Assembly (NCBI GenBank): GCA_937983315.1
Contig: CALKAH010000042.1
Coordinates: 1 to 10,986, forward strand
DNA length: 10,986 nt
Reading direction: 5' to 3'
From: an uncultured Acholeplasmataceae bacterium
Lineage (GTDB): Bacteria > Bacillota_I > Bacilli_A > Acholeplasmatales > Acholeplasmataceae
Shown here: one piece after another, positions 1-6,555 of the stretch
Layout of the letters: the number at the start of each line of letters is the position of its first letter
Numbering within the stretch: the stretch's first letter is position 1
Translations under genes and position numbers: made by a program
The notes under the pieces: model-generated
Database searches by the model: none
Seen by the model: the letters and a program-made list of their open reading frames with translations, nothing else
What the model was told of the DNA's origin: nothing

Positions 1-57
1 TTTTGAGGGCAACTGCATTTCGAGGGCAGCTCGTTACAACCACTTCGATACTCTTCC
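1..57 (-). tRNA. tRNA-Ser (anticodon CGA), 5' part, cut by window start
   Basis: The minus strand from 57 reads as the 5' half of a class II tRNA: acceptor strand GGAAGAG, then TA (positions 8-9), a D stem TCG/CGA closing a loop that contains GTGG and TT, one linker G, and an anticodon arm with loop CTCGAAA. The anticodon CGA lies at 20-22 and reads the serine codon UCG. The anticodon stem CTGCC/TGCAG pairs at four of five positions, with a C-U mismatch next to the loop. The remaining bases (TTGCCCTC...) begin the long variable arm expected of tRNA-Ser. The T arm and 3' acceptor strand lie outside the window. The gene begins only 5 nt after the dusB stop on the same strand with no terminator between, so co-transcription is likely. 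Confidence 0.87.
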
Positions 58-62
58 GTATG

Positions 63-1040
63 TTAAGGATGCGCGTTAAAGAACGCCTCCACATAACCTT
101 TAAATTCTTCTTTTGTTTTCGCTGTTGAAAGTTGTTTTCTTAATTCAGACGCGTGGTCAATACCTTTGAGATACCATGGACCATGGCTTCTCATTTCTAA
201 AACAGCGGTGTGTTCACCTTTTAATTCTACCAAAGAATCAAGATGTTTCAACATCATCTCTTTAATTTCTTGATGGGTTGGCCTTGGTAGGTGGGTTCCA
301 TCTTTTAAATATTGATCAATCTCTCTAAAAATCCAAGGATTTCCTAATGCACCACGACCAATCATTACAGCATCACACCCTGTATAATCGAGCATACGTT
401 TTGCTGATGGTCCATCGATGACATCACCGTTTCCAATAACTGGAATGTTCACGGCTTGTTTAACAGCCTTAATCACATCAAGATCGGCGTGACCACTATA
501 TCCTTGTGAGCGCGTTCTTGCATGTACAGTAATCGCACTAGCACCTGCTTTTTCAATTCGTTCGGCAACTTCAACTGCATTGATGGATTGATGATCCCAT
601 CCTGAACGTATTTTCACAGTGACAGGCTTTGAGACCGTTTTTACGATTTCACTGACTATTTCATAGATTAAATCTGGATTCTTCATCAGTGATGCTCCAG
701 CTTGAGCCTTGATAGCAACCTTAGGAACAGGGCATCCCATATTAATATCAATGATATCGCAATTGGAGTTTTCATCAATATATTTTGCAGCTTGAACCAT
801 GGTTTCTAAATCTGAACCAAAGATTTGTTGTGCCATGGGTTTTTCAATGTCTGTCATATAGAGAAGTTTTTTTGTCTTTTCATTTGCATACATCAAACCC
901 TTATCTGAAACCATCTCTGCAAAGACTAATCCTGCACCATAACGTCTCGTTAAAATACGAAAAGGAGAGTTTGATACACCCGCCATCGGCGCTAAAATAA
1001 TTTGATTTTCTATGGTTAAATTGCCGATTTTAAAGGCCAT
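63..1040 (-). CDS. dusB: tRNA-dihydrouridine synthase (DusB type)
   Basis: This is an FMN- and NADPH-dependent cytosolic enzyme that reduces uridines in the tRNA D loop to dihydrouridine. The 325-residue product has the usual Dus length. Visible motifs, numbered from the chosen start, are the FMN-site APMAGVS (17-23), DINMGCPVPKV with the family's catalytic Cys near 103, VTVKIRSGW near 140-148, VHARTR (172-177), GNGD (203-206) and MIGRGALGNPW near 226-236. The C-terminal part, with MRSHGPWYLKG, corresponds to the helical tRNA-binding domain. I chose the ATG at 1040 because AGGTGA lies 5 nt upstream and homology begins with MAFKIGNL; the longer ORF to 1085 would run through the promoter. The gene is divergent from hslO and lies directly upstream of a tRNA-Ser gene. 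The family call is firm. DusB as the subtype rests on the NMGCP and RGALGNPW context, and low-GC bacteria can carry more than one paralogue. Confidence 0.95.
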   Translation of the reverse strand: MAFKIGNLTIENQIILAPMAGVSNSPFRILTRRYGAGLVFAEMVSDKGLMYANEKTKKLLYMTDIEKPMAQQIFGSDLETMVQAAKYIDENSNCDIIDINMGCPVPKVAIKAQAGASLMKNPDLIYEIVSEIVKTVSKPVTVKIRSGWDHQSINAVEVAERIEKAGASAITVHARTRSQGYSGHADLDVIKAVKQAVNIPVIGNGDVIDGPSAKRMLDYTGCDAVMIGRGALGNPWIFREIDQYLKDGTHLPRPTHQEIKEMMLKHLDSLVELKGEHTAVLEMRSHGPWYLKGIDHASELRKQLSTAKTKEEFKGYVEAFFNAHP

Positions 1041-1056
1041 GCTTATCACCTGACTT

Positions 1057-1085
1057 ATTGTATCACAAGTGATAGGACAATTCAA
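1057..1085 (-). promoter_or_regulatory. Predicted sigma-A promoter of dusB
   Basis: On the minus strand, TTGAAT (complement of 1080-1085) and TACAAT (complement of 1057-1062) are separated by exactly 17 bp. Transcription would start near 1050, about 10 nt before the dusB start codon, so the leader would be very short and just include the AGGTGA ribosome site. The prediction rests on consensus match and position only. Confidence 0.6.
1061..1074. repeat. Inverted repeat TATCAC-AA-GTGATA between divergent promoters
   Basis: Two perfect 6-bp arms are separated by 2 bp. The repeat overlaps two bases of the dusB -10 box and ends on the predicted -35 box of hslO. A protein bound here would touch both promoters, so it is an operator candidate. 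The sequence is read directly; the regulatory role is inference, and no known regulator is assigned. Confidence 0.45.
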
Positions 1086-1097
1086 TTATGGTACAAT
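1069..1097 (+). promoter_or_regulatory. Predicted sigma-A promoter of hslO
   Basis: The -35-like GTGATA (1069-1074, four of six consensus bases) lies 17 bp from the -10 TACAAT (1092-1097), which is preceded by TATGG. Initiation near 1104 would leave a leader of about 12 nt, starting at the AGGAG ribosome site at 1105-1109. It overlaps the dusB promoter in the opposite direction. Confidence 0.5.
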
Positions 1098-1115
1098 ATT
1101 CTCTAGGAGAGTGAC

Positions 1116-2000
1116 ATGATGAATGATTATGCAATTAAAAGTTATGCCTATCAAAAAGAAGTTAGAATCTATGTAGCAACTTCAACTTCATTGGTTGAAG
1201 AAGCAAGACGCATCCATCAAACGTGGCCAACTGCAACCGCTGCATTAGGTCGTGTTTTAACAGTATCTGCGATGATGGGGTTGATGTATAAGGATGAAGA
1301 AACCATCACTGTGAGAATCAAAGGGGATGGGCCGATTGGATCCATTCTTGTTGAAGCGAATGCTAAAGGTGAAGTTCGCGGTGAAATTCAAAACCCGAAT
1401 GTCTATTTAAAATATGAGGATGGTCCAAAAAAAGGGAAACTCAATGTTGGTGAAGCTGTAGGAAGAGGATTCTTGCACGTCACGAAAGATTTAAAGATGA
1501 AAGATTATTTCACGTCATCTGCTGAACTTCAAACAGGTGAAATCGGGGATGATTTTACGTATTATTTTGTTTTATCAGAACAAGTTCCTTCTTCAGTTGG
1601 TGTTGGTGTCCTCGTCGGTACTGATCAACATGTACTAGCTGCTGGAGGATATATCCTACAATTGATGCCAAACGTTAGAGAAGAAACGATTCAAACTGTC
1701 GAGTCTGTGATTGCGAATCTACCACCAGTCAGTCAAATGATTGCTGAAGGACATACATCTGAGATGATCTTAACGCGCCTTGCATCCGGAACTGAACAGA
1801 TCCTTGAAAAGCATCCCATTTCTTATACATGTCATTGTACGAAAGATGGTTTTTCAAGAAGTTTAGCCGCTCTTGATGATCAAACCTTACATGAATTGAT
1901 CCATGAAGATGGGCAAGCTGAGATTGAATGTCATTTTTGTCGCACGAAATATCACTTTTCGAAGGAAGAATTGGAACACATTCGCTCTTCTCGTAAATAA
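1116..2000 (+). CDS. hslO: 33 kDa redox-regulated chaperonin Hsp33
   Basis: Hsp33 is a cytosolic holdase chaperone switched on by oxidative unfolding. The product has 294 residues, a normal Hsp33 length. The N-terminal core shows the family pattern of an early TWPTATAALGR helix (36-46), GDGPIG (70-75) and the GEVRG segment (85-89). The C-terminal redox switch is complete: CxC at Cys239 and Cys241 and CxxC at Cys272 and Cys275, the four zinc ligands that form disulfides on oxidation. The ribosome site AGGAG ends 6 nt before the first ATG (1116); a second ATG at 1119, in the next codon, is an equally possible start. The gene stands alone, with a divergent promoter on the left and a terminator 18 bp after its TAA. 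Family identity is not in doubt. Confidence 0.97.
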   Translation: MMNDYAIKSYAYQKEVRIYVATSTSLVEEARRIHQTWPTATAALGRVLTVSAMMGLMYKDEETITVRIKGDGPIGSILVEANAKGEVRGEIQNPNVYLKYEDGPKKGKLNVGEAVGRGFLHVTKDLKMKDYFTSSAELQTGEIGDDFTYYFVLSEQVPSSVGVGVLVGTDQHVLAAGGYILQLMPNVREETIQTVESVIANLPPVSQMIAEGHTSEMILTRLASGTEQILEKHPISYTCHCTKDGFSRSLAALDDQTLHELIHEDGQAEIECHFCRTKYHFSKEELEHIRSSRK

Positions 2001-2018
2001 TAAGTAGATTGCTTCATA

Positions 2019-2055
2019 AAAAAGCACAGCCTTATCAACAAAGGTTGTGCTTTTT
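2019..2055. terminator. Bidirectional rho-independent terminator between convergent hslO and the HugZ-like gene
   Basis: Thirteen base pairs (AAAAAGCACAGCC with GGTTGTGCTTTTT, one G-T wobble) close an 11-nt loop. A run of T follows on the plus strand and a matching A run precedes it, so the hairpin can stop transcription from both sides. It begins 18 nt after the hslO stop and ends 2 nt before the stop codon of the opposing operon. Confidence 0.88.
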
Positions 2056-2057
2056 GA

Positions 2058-2534
2058 TTATTTTTGATGTCCTTGTCCACGACCTGCTTGATCAATGATG
2101 TGTTCGCAATCATCAACCATGAATGCTTTACCAGGGCCTAACACGAGAAGTCCTTTTTTTACTTTGAGGTTCACAATGAAAAAATCGAGTGTGAGCAGTT
2201 GATCAATCATGTGTCCATGACGTTCTTTAAATGCTTCAATAACCTTTGGAGTTGATTCTTCGAATCGCGCAACAACTTCATAGGAAAGTCTTTTTCTAAA
2301 GAAAATCGATGATGCTTGATGTTCATCTTCGATCAACATGATGCTTGCATCTGGATTTTCACGAAGATTGTGATAATGCTTTGCCATCTTTGAAATGATA
2401 ATGTAATAGTTATTCTCATACTTAACGAAGGGGGCATATGAAATATAAGGTGTACCCTCTTGTGTCAGTGATGCGATACTTACTGATTTGAAACCCTCGG
2501 TGAAATGATCGAGAATGTTTTGAATCTCTTGCAT
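2058..2534 (-). CDS. HugZ-like pyridoxamine 5'-phosphate oxidase fold (split-barrel) protein
   Basis: The 158-residue protein belongs to the FMN-binding split-barrel superfamily. SIASLTQEGTPYISYAPF (18-35), IIISKMAKHYHNLRENP (45-61) and the following SIMLIEDE...SIFFRKRLSYE pattern (64-86) match the layout of HugZ/HutZ heme-utilisation proteins, as does the short His-rich end GRGQGHQK. HugZ proteins bind or degrade heme; whether this short version binds heme, FMN or something else cannot be told from sequence. I chose the ATG at 2534, 10 nt after the galE stop. A longer reading to 2600 would overlap galE by 56 nt and lacks homology. The ribosome site is weak (TAGG overlapping the galE stop), which suggests translation coupled to galE. 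It is the last gene of the four-gene operon, and its link to envelope synthesis is unexplained. Confidence 0.75.
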   Translation of the reverse strand: MQEIQNILDHFTEGFKSVSIASLTQEGTPYISYAPFVKYENNYYIIISKMAKHYHNLRENPDASIMLIEDEHQASSIFFRKRLSYEVVARFEESTPKVIEAFKERHGHMIDQLLTLDFFIVNLKVKKGLLVLGPGKAFMVDDCEHIIDQAGRGQGHQK

Positions 2535-2544
2535 ATCAATCAGC

Positions 2545-3513
2545 CTACTTTTTTGAGATTTTTTTTCGATAATTGTAATCGGATCTGACAATATCTGCAA
2601 GTTTAAACTTGGGTGACCATCCTAAAATGCGTTTCGCTTTATCATTGGATGCAATCAATTCGGCAGGATCTCCTGCACGACGTGGACCCATGACAACTTT
2701 AAGTGGCGCTATTTCATTAACAGCTTGTGCAACTTCTAAAACGGTGAAACCTGCATTCGATCCTAAGTTCATCGTCTCAGATTTTCCACCTTTCATCAAG
2801 TAATGTGCACCAAGTACGTGGGCATAGGCTAAATCGCTGACATGAATATAATCTCGTATACATGTGCCATCTTTTGTTGGATAGTCATTACCATAGATGG
2901 TTAAGTGTTCTCTTATGCCTAAAATGCCTTGGATTGCGACTGGAATGAGATGGGTTAATTGGTCTTTCATTAATCCGATCTTCATCGACTGATCAGCACC
3001 AGCAACATTGAAATATCTAAAAATCACATAGGTGAATCCATGTGCGTTTGCAACCCACTTAATCATCTTTTCAGTTGCGAGTTTGGTTTCACCATAGGGG
3101 TTGATGGGTTTTGTGACGTCATCTTCATGACAAACGCCACTTGCTTCACCATAGACTGCTGCAGTTGAGCTGAACACAATCTTCTTCACATCATGTTCCT
3201 TCATGACTTCAAGTAAGACACGAACACCTTCGACGTTATTGTAATAATACTCTAAGGGTTGTTCAACAGATTCAGGAACAATAATTTTTGCTGCAAAATG
3301 CATGACAACATCAATTTTTTCTTTCTTAAATACAGCTTCAACATCGTGTTTCTTACGGATGTCTCCACGATAAAAAATGGCTTGTGGATGCACGAGTTCC
3401 ATATATCCCGATGATAAATTATCGAGAATAATGACTTCTTGTCCATCTTTGATCAATTCATAGACTGTATGGGAACCAATGTATCCTGCTCCACCAACGA
3501 CTAATACACGCAT
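2545..3513 (-). CDS. galE: UDP-glucose 4-epimerase
   Basis: GalE is a cytosolic NAD-dependent short-chain dehydrogenase/reductase that interconverts UDP-glucose and UDP-galactose. The 322-residue product has the expected length. From the chosen start the NAD-binding GGAGYIGSH lies at 7-15, FSSTAAVYG at 114-122 with the active-site Ser/Thr at Thr117, and the catalytic YxxxK at Tyr140 and Lys144 within NPYGETKL. FRYFNVAGA and the late GWSPKF segment are also typical. The ATG at 3513 has a strong GGAGG 8 nt upstream; the longer reading would start at a GTG that is itself part of that ribosome site. The gene sits 30 nt after the DUF1361 gene in an operon headed by an LtaS-type enzyme. UDP-galactose for a glycolipid anchor or polymer decoration is therefore a more likely purpose than galactose catabolism (inference), since no galK or galT is present here. 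Confidence 0.94.
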   Translation of the reverse strand: MRVLVVGGAGYIGSHTVYELIKDGQEVIILDNLSSGYMELVHPQAIFYRGDIRKKHDVEAVFKKEKIDVVMHFAAKIIVPESVEQPLEYYYNNVEGVRVLLEVMKEHDVKKIVFSSTAAVYGEASGVCHEDDVTKPINPYGETKLATEKMIKWVANAHGFTYVIFRYFNVAGADQSMKIGLMKDQLTHLIPVAIQGILGIREHLTIYGNDYPTKDGTCIRDYIHVSDLAYAHVLGAHYLMKGGKSETMNLGSNAGFTVLEVAQAVNEIAPLKVVMGPRRAGDPAELIASNDKAKRILGWSPKFKLADIVRSDYNYRKKISKK

Positions 3514-3543
3514 GTTTATATCCTCCACGTATTTATATATGTA

Positions 3544-4194
3544 TTATACCGTGATTTTTTTGTTTTCCTTCATGACAACATAAATCACGAGATGAATGAT
3601 ACTATAGATCAAAACAAAACCGATAAAAAATAATCCTTGATCGAAAACATCGTTGATGATATGAATGACATCAAAGATTTCCCATGAGTTAAGTCGAATA
3701 AATCGTCCTAAATAGATCCCAGTGGATGATAGAACAAATAATAATCCCAGAAACAACGTGTAGTGATGTTTGATGATATGATGATGATGATCTTTCATGT
3801 AATCAAGTGCAGAAATACCGAGTTTAGCCCCCAAAAAAGCACCTATCGTGATTTGCATGAAGAGAATCCAATCCATGAGTTCATATGCGTAGATATCGGG
3901 ATAACTCGTGAAAAAATGATAATTTTGAAGATGAATAAAATCGGTTGTGATATAGATGGCATTAGGGAAAAAGAGAATAAAGATAACCAGAACAATCCAT
4001 GAAAGGAGATTCTTATTCCTTTTTCTTAGTTCAACAAAGAGATAGGACAGTGCGTAAACCACTGCAGCGAGAATCATATTCCATCCTAAAAAGAGAATTA
4101 ACCCATTTTGATAAAAAATCCCAAAGACAAACGATAGCATGACATACACCAAAACACCCCAAAAATGCCAATCTTTGATCATCTTGTTAACCAT
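3544..4194 (-). CDS. DUF1361 family multi-pass membrane protein
   Basis: The 216-residue protein is very hydrophobic, with about six membrane segments (roughly 12-30, 34-54, 64-84, 107-127, 145-161 and 187-210). The conserved-looking FFPNAIYITTDFIHL (75-89) and GIYLGRFIRLNSWEIF (159-174) are the hallmarks by which I assign DUF1361, a family without an established activity. A His-rich loop, DHHHHIIKHH (135-144), follows the fourth segment; it could bind a metal or simply be a charged loop. The ATG at 4194 lies 8 bp inside the end of the upstream synthase gene, with GGAG 7 nt before it, which indicates translational coupling. A role with the synthase in anchor or polymer handling is suggested by position only. 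Confidence 0.85.
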   Translation of the reverse strand: MVNKMIKDWHFWGVLVYVMLSFVFGIFYQNGLILFLGWNMILAAVVYALSYLFVELRKRNKNLLSWIVLVIFILFFPNAIYITTDFIHLQNYHFFTSYPDIYAYELMDWILFMQITIGAFLGAKLGISALDYMKDHHHHIIKHHYTLFLGLLFVLSSTGIYLGRFIRLNSWEIFDVIHIINDVFDQGLFFIGFVLIYSIIHLVIYVVMKENKKITV

Positions 4195-6313
4195 AAATGC
4201 GCTCCAAGGCTTCTTTGATTTTGTTTTGCATATTACCTTCTGAAACGATGATGTCAGATAATTGCTTAAATCTTAGGATATAATCATATGTTTCTTGATC
4301 GATCGTCGCATCCATAGGAAAGATCTTTAAAGGATTTCTCATCGAATAGAAATAATCATCTGTCACAACATCCATCAAACGATTATCTAAAGCAAATGTT
4401 TTTTCTATCGATAGTCCATGAACACCAAAATAGGGATCTTCGCCAACGGGTAGATTGAAGAGTTCGATAATCGTTCGGTAAAGGTCAACTTGACTTCTTA
4501 CCAATGTTTGCTCACCTGTAAGCAGTCCTTTACGAATTGAGAAACCTTCGTAGTCAACCATTTCATCACCCGGTACATAGATCCATGCTGGAACTTGTTG
4601 TAACATCTTTCTTGTTTCAATGACCGAAATATCGCGGTCCATGATGATGTTTAAATCACCATTTTTAATCCCTGAACCGTGATCGCTATAAAAGACATAG
4701 ACGCTATTTTCGAGCGTTTGATCAACACCTGTTTCACTGATGAAAAAGCGTTTAATGACATCATTGACATAGTCAACATAGTTGATATAGTTTAAGGTAA
4801 CATGACTGATTTGACGTGAAATCTCAGGGTAAACATCATAACGGATGCCATTAGGATCAAACTCATAGGGGGTATGAGGCATCATGGTGATGGGGAAAAG
4901 CATGACTTTATCGTAGGTGCGAGCAAGTGATGCGCCATGGGTTGCTGTAAAGTCAGCCAAATGATAATCTGAGATCCATGGTGAATGGTGAACCTTTTGG
5001 TTAACCGTATCATACATATAACCGTCTTCGACGACATAACCTCTTTCAATGAATTCTTCCAGTGAATAAAAACGACTAAATCCATACATTTCTGGATAAA
5101 TTAAATCACGATTATAGAATGTTTCTTTATCACCATGAATCGCTTCTGAATAATAACCTGCTTGATTCATATATCCCACTAATGAATCAAGATCGTAAGG
5201 GTCATCATTATATTCCCAATAAAGTGTTCGATCACCCATGGGATATAGACCTGTCATCACAGCAAGCTCACCATCTGAGCTGACACCCATGCCGACATTG
5301 TTATAAAAATTGGAGAAGTAAAAGCTTTGTTCGATGAGTGCTTGAACAAAGGGCATGCGAACAGATGTTAATTCTGATTCGAGCAGGAATGTATTGAGTG
5401 ACTCAAGATGAATCAATACCATATTTTTGCCTTCTAGTAGTCCATGTAGATCATCACCTTGTGCAATCGATGGATCAATGGTCAGTGAAGATACTGCTTG
5501 ACTTAATGAAAGACGGTTTGAATAGGTTTGTCCATCAAAGAAGTTTTCATAACTCGGTTGATTCTTGTTGTAGACTTGATATGCAGATGCAAGTTTTTCA
5601 TCTGTGGTTAGTTCAAGAAAAGAAACAAGGTCTAGATCGAATGGTTGTCCAATGAGTTCACCCACATAGTAAGGATACACACCTAGATTTTGAATCGCGA
5701 ATGTACTCTTGACGGCATTTAGTGGTAGGGTAAGTTTATACTGTTCATAATACGAGAAGACTGCAGTAAATAGTGTCATAATCACGAGAAGAACGCTCGA
5801 TAAATACTTTTGAATGGTCACTTTGAAATACATCGTTTTCAGTTGCTGACGATCTGAAAGTAAATAGATCACAAGAAGTGCAATAAATGGTAGAAAAACG
5901 AGGATACGATAATAGGTAATCAGTTCCAACATGGCTTGTAAGAATGTTCCTAACGCGAATCCATCGGCTGGATTTCTAAAAATGGTGCTTGCTGGAATGG
6001 AAAACGCTGTACCAAAGAACATGTTAAACACACCCATCCAAAAAATCCAAAAATTGAGGATAAACGTGATGACCATCAAAAAAATCATACGTCCTTTAGC
6101 CTTTTTAATCCAAATAAAACCAATCAGCATAAAAATAAAAAGAATTGAAAAATTACCCAAAAAGGCATTCAATTCTCCTAAAAATGTATGATGAAATGGT
6201 GCGATATATCGATTGAGTTCTTGAACGGTTAACCAATATGTATTCGCGATATTGAGGATAAAAAACAAGCCTAAAAACAAAAAGTAGACGGACCATTGAT
6301 TCAGATGTTTCAT
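4187..6313 (-). CDS. LtaS-type polyglycerolphosphate synthase (alkaline phosphatase/sulfatase superfamily)
   Basis: Enzymes of this type transfer glycerol phosphate from phosphatidylglycerol to a lipid anchor outside the membrane. The 708-residue product has five N-terminal membrane segments (roughly 7-24, 55-70, 76-96, 136-153, 170-188) and a large extracellular domain. Active-site landmarks follow in LtaS order: IHLES with Glu304, GVSSDGEL at 343-350, HGD at 393-395, FYNRD near 399-403, MPHTPY with His480, and SDHG with Asp544-His545. At the nucleophile position LtaS has Thr in a KTSDSE context, whereas this protein has Ser345. LtaS has WNR where this has YNR. The ATG at 6313 is preceded by AAAGGGGG at 7 nt spacing; the longer reading would translate that ribosome site. 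It heads the operon with DUF1361, galE and the HugZ-like gene. A phosphoglycerol transferase or another phospho-head-group transferase is possible; membership of the superfamily is secure. Confidence 0.88.
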   Translation of the reverse strand: MKHLNQWSVYFLFLGLFFILNIANTYWLTVQELNRYIAPFHHTFLGELNAFLGNFSILFIFMLIGFIWIKKAKGRMIFLMVITFILNFWIFWMGVFNMFFGTAFSIPASTIFRNPADGFALGTFLQAMLELITYYRILVFLPFIALLVIYLLSDRQQLKTMYFKVTIQKYLSSVLLVIMTLFTAVFSYYEQYKLTLPLNAVKSTFAIQNLGVYPYYVGELIGQPFDLDLVSFLELTTDEKLASAYQVYNKNQPSYENFFDGQTYSNRLSLSQAVSSLTIDPSIAQGDDLHGLLEGKNMVLIHLESLNTFLLESELTSVRMPFVQALIEQSFYFSNFYNNVGMGVSSDGELAVMTGLYPMGDRTLYWEYNDDPYDLDSLVGYMNQAGYYSEAIHGDKETFYNRDLIYPEMYGFSRFYSLEEFIERGYVVEDGYMYDTVNQKVHHSPWISDYHLADFTATHGASLARTYDKVMLFPITMMPHTPYEFDPNGIRYDVYPEISRQISHVTLNYINYVDYVNDVIKRFFISETGVDQTLENSVYVFYSDHGSGIKNGDLNIIMDRDISVIETRKMLQQVPAWIYVPGDEMVDYEGFSIRKGLLTGEQTLVRSQVDLYRTIIELFNLPVGEDPYFGVHGLSIEKTFALDNRLMDVVTDDYFYSMRNPLKIFPMDATIDQETYDYILRFKQLSDIIVSEGNMQNKIKEALERIYG

Positions 6314-6343
6314 GCCTGTTCCCCCTTTCGCCGGATATTCCAT

Positions 6344-6349
6344 ATTATA
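6344..6349 (-). promoter_or_regulatory. Candidate -10 box of the LtaS-type operon
   Basis: The minus strand has a perfect TATAAT (preceded by GGGT) 30 nt upstream of the synthase start. Initiation near 6337 would leave a leader of about 24 nt containing the AAAGGGGG ribosome site. No good -35 box is present at 16-18 bp, so the promoter may be weak or depend on an activator. Confidence 0.45.
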
Positions 6350-6417
6350 ACCCATTTTACATCAAGATGCATGGATTATGGATGAATATGTGTGTGCGAG
6401 ACACACTCGGCTCAGGC

Positions 6418-6492
6418 ATGAAAAGAACCTGGATCCTTCTACTTTATATCCCCCCGTACAGCTCATCCATCCATTTGCATAATATGTTATAA
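6418..6492 (+). CDS. Possible 24-residue hydrophobic peptide (weak candidate)
   Basis: The ORF begins MKRTWILLLYIPPY and ends at TAA. Its basic start followed by a hydrophobic core resembles a very small secreted or membrane peptide, such as the propeptides that often lie near RRNPP regulators, and the regulator gene is about 240 bp downstream on the same strand. Against it: there is no proper ribosome site (only AGG one base before ATG), no clear promoter, and chance ORFs of this size are common. Confidence 0.12.
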   Translation: MKRTWILLLYIPPYSSSIHLHNML

Positions 6493-6555
6493 TAGATGAA
6501 TGAGGCTGCCCCCCCTGGATAGACGATGTCAAGACGATGGATGGTCAAATGGATG
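6468..6555. repeat. 10-bp inverted repeat CATCCATTTG / CAAATGGATG
   Basis: The arms lie at 6468-6477 and 6546-6555, 68 bp apart, and match perfectly. Each sits in a larger run of CATCC/GGATG motifs. The interval contains the extended -10 at 6485-6493 and the C7 run. It may be paired regulator sites, RNA pairing, or the edges of a small element. Confidence 0.4.
6485..6493 (+). promoter_or_regulatory. Extended -10 sequence TGTTATAAT, possible promoter for the regulator
   Basis: A perfect TATAAT carries the TG dinucleotide of an extended -10 element. No good -35 box is found at 16-18 bp. If used, the transcript would carry a leader of about 235 nt before the regulator gene at 6734. I found no better promoter in 6655-6730. 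Confidence 0.35.

Noticed and set aside
1041..1085. Upstream extension of dusB to 1085
   Set aside because: It would translate through the promoter and ribosome site; homology and AGGTGA point to 1040.
2535..2600. Upstream extension of the HugZ-like gene to 2600
   Set aside because: It would overlap the galE coding end by 56 nt and adds residues without family similarity.
3514..3528. GTG start for galE at 3528
   Set aside because: The GTG is part of the GGAGG ribosome site that serves the ATG at 3513.
3543..3548. TATAAT on the minus strand before galE as an internal promoter
   Set aside because: No -35-like sequence at 16-18 bp; it overlaps the DUF1361 stop codon and may be chance in AT-rich DNA.
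6314..6355. Upstream extension of the synthase to 6355
   Set aside because: It would cover the AAAGGGGG ribosome site and the -10 box; the first membrane segment begins just after Met at 6313.
6475..6493. TTGCAT as -35 for the TATAAT at 6488-6493
   Set aside because: Spacing is only 7 bp, far from the 16-18 bp needed.
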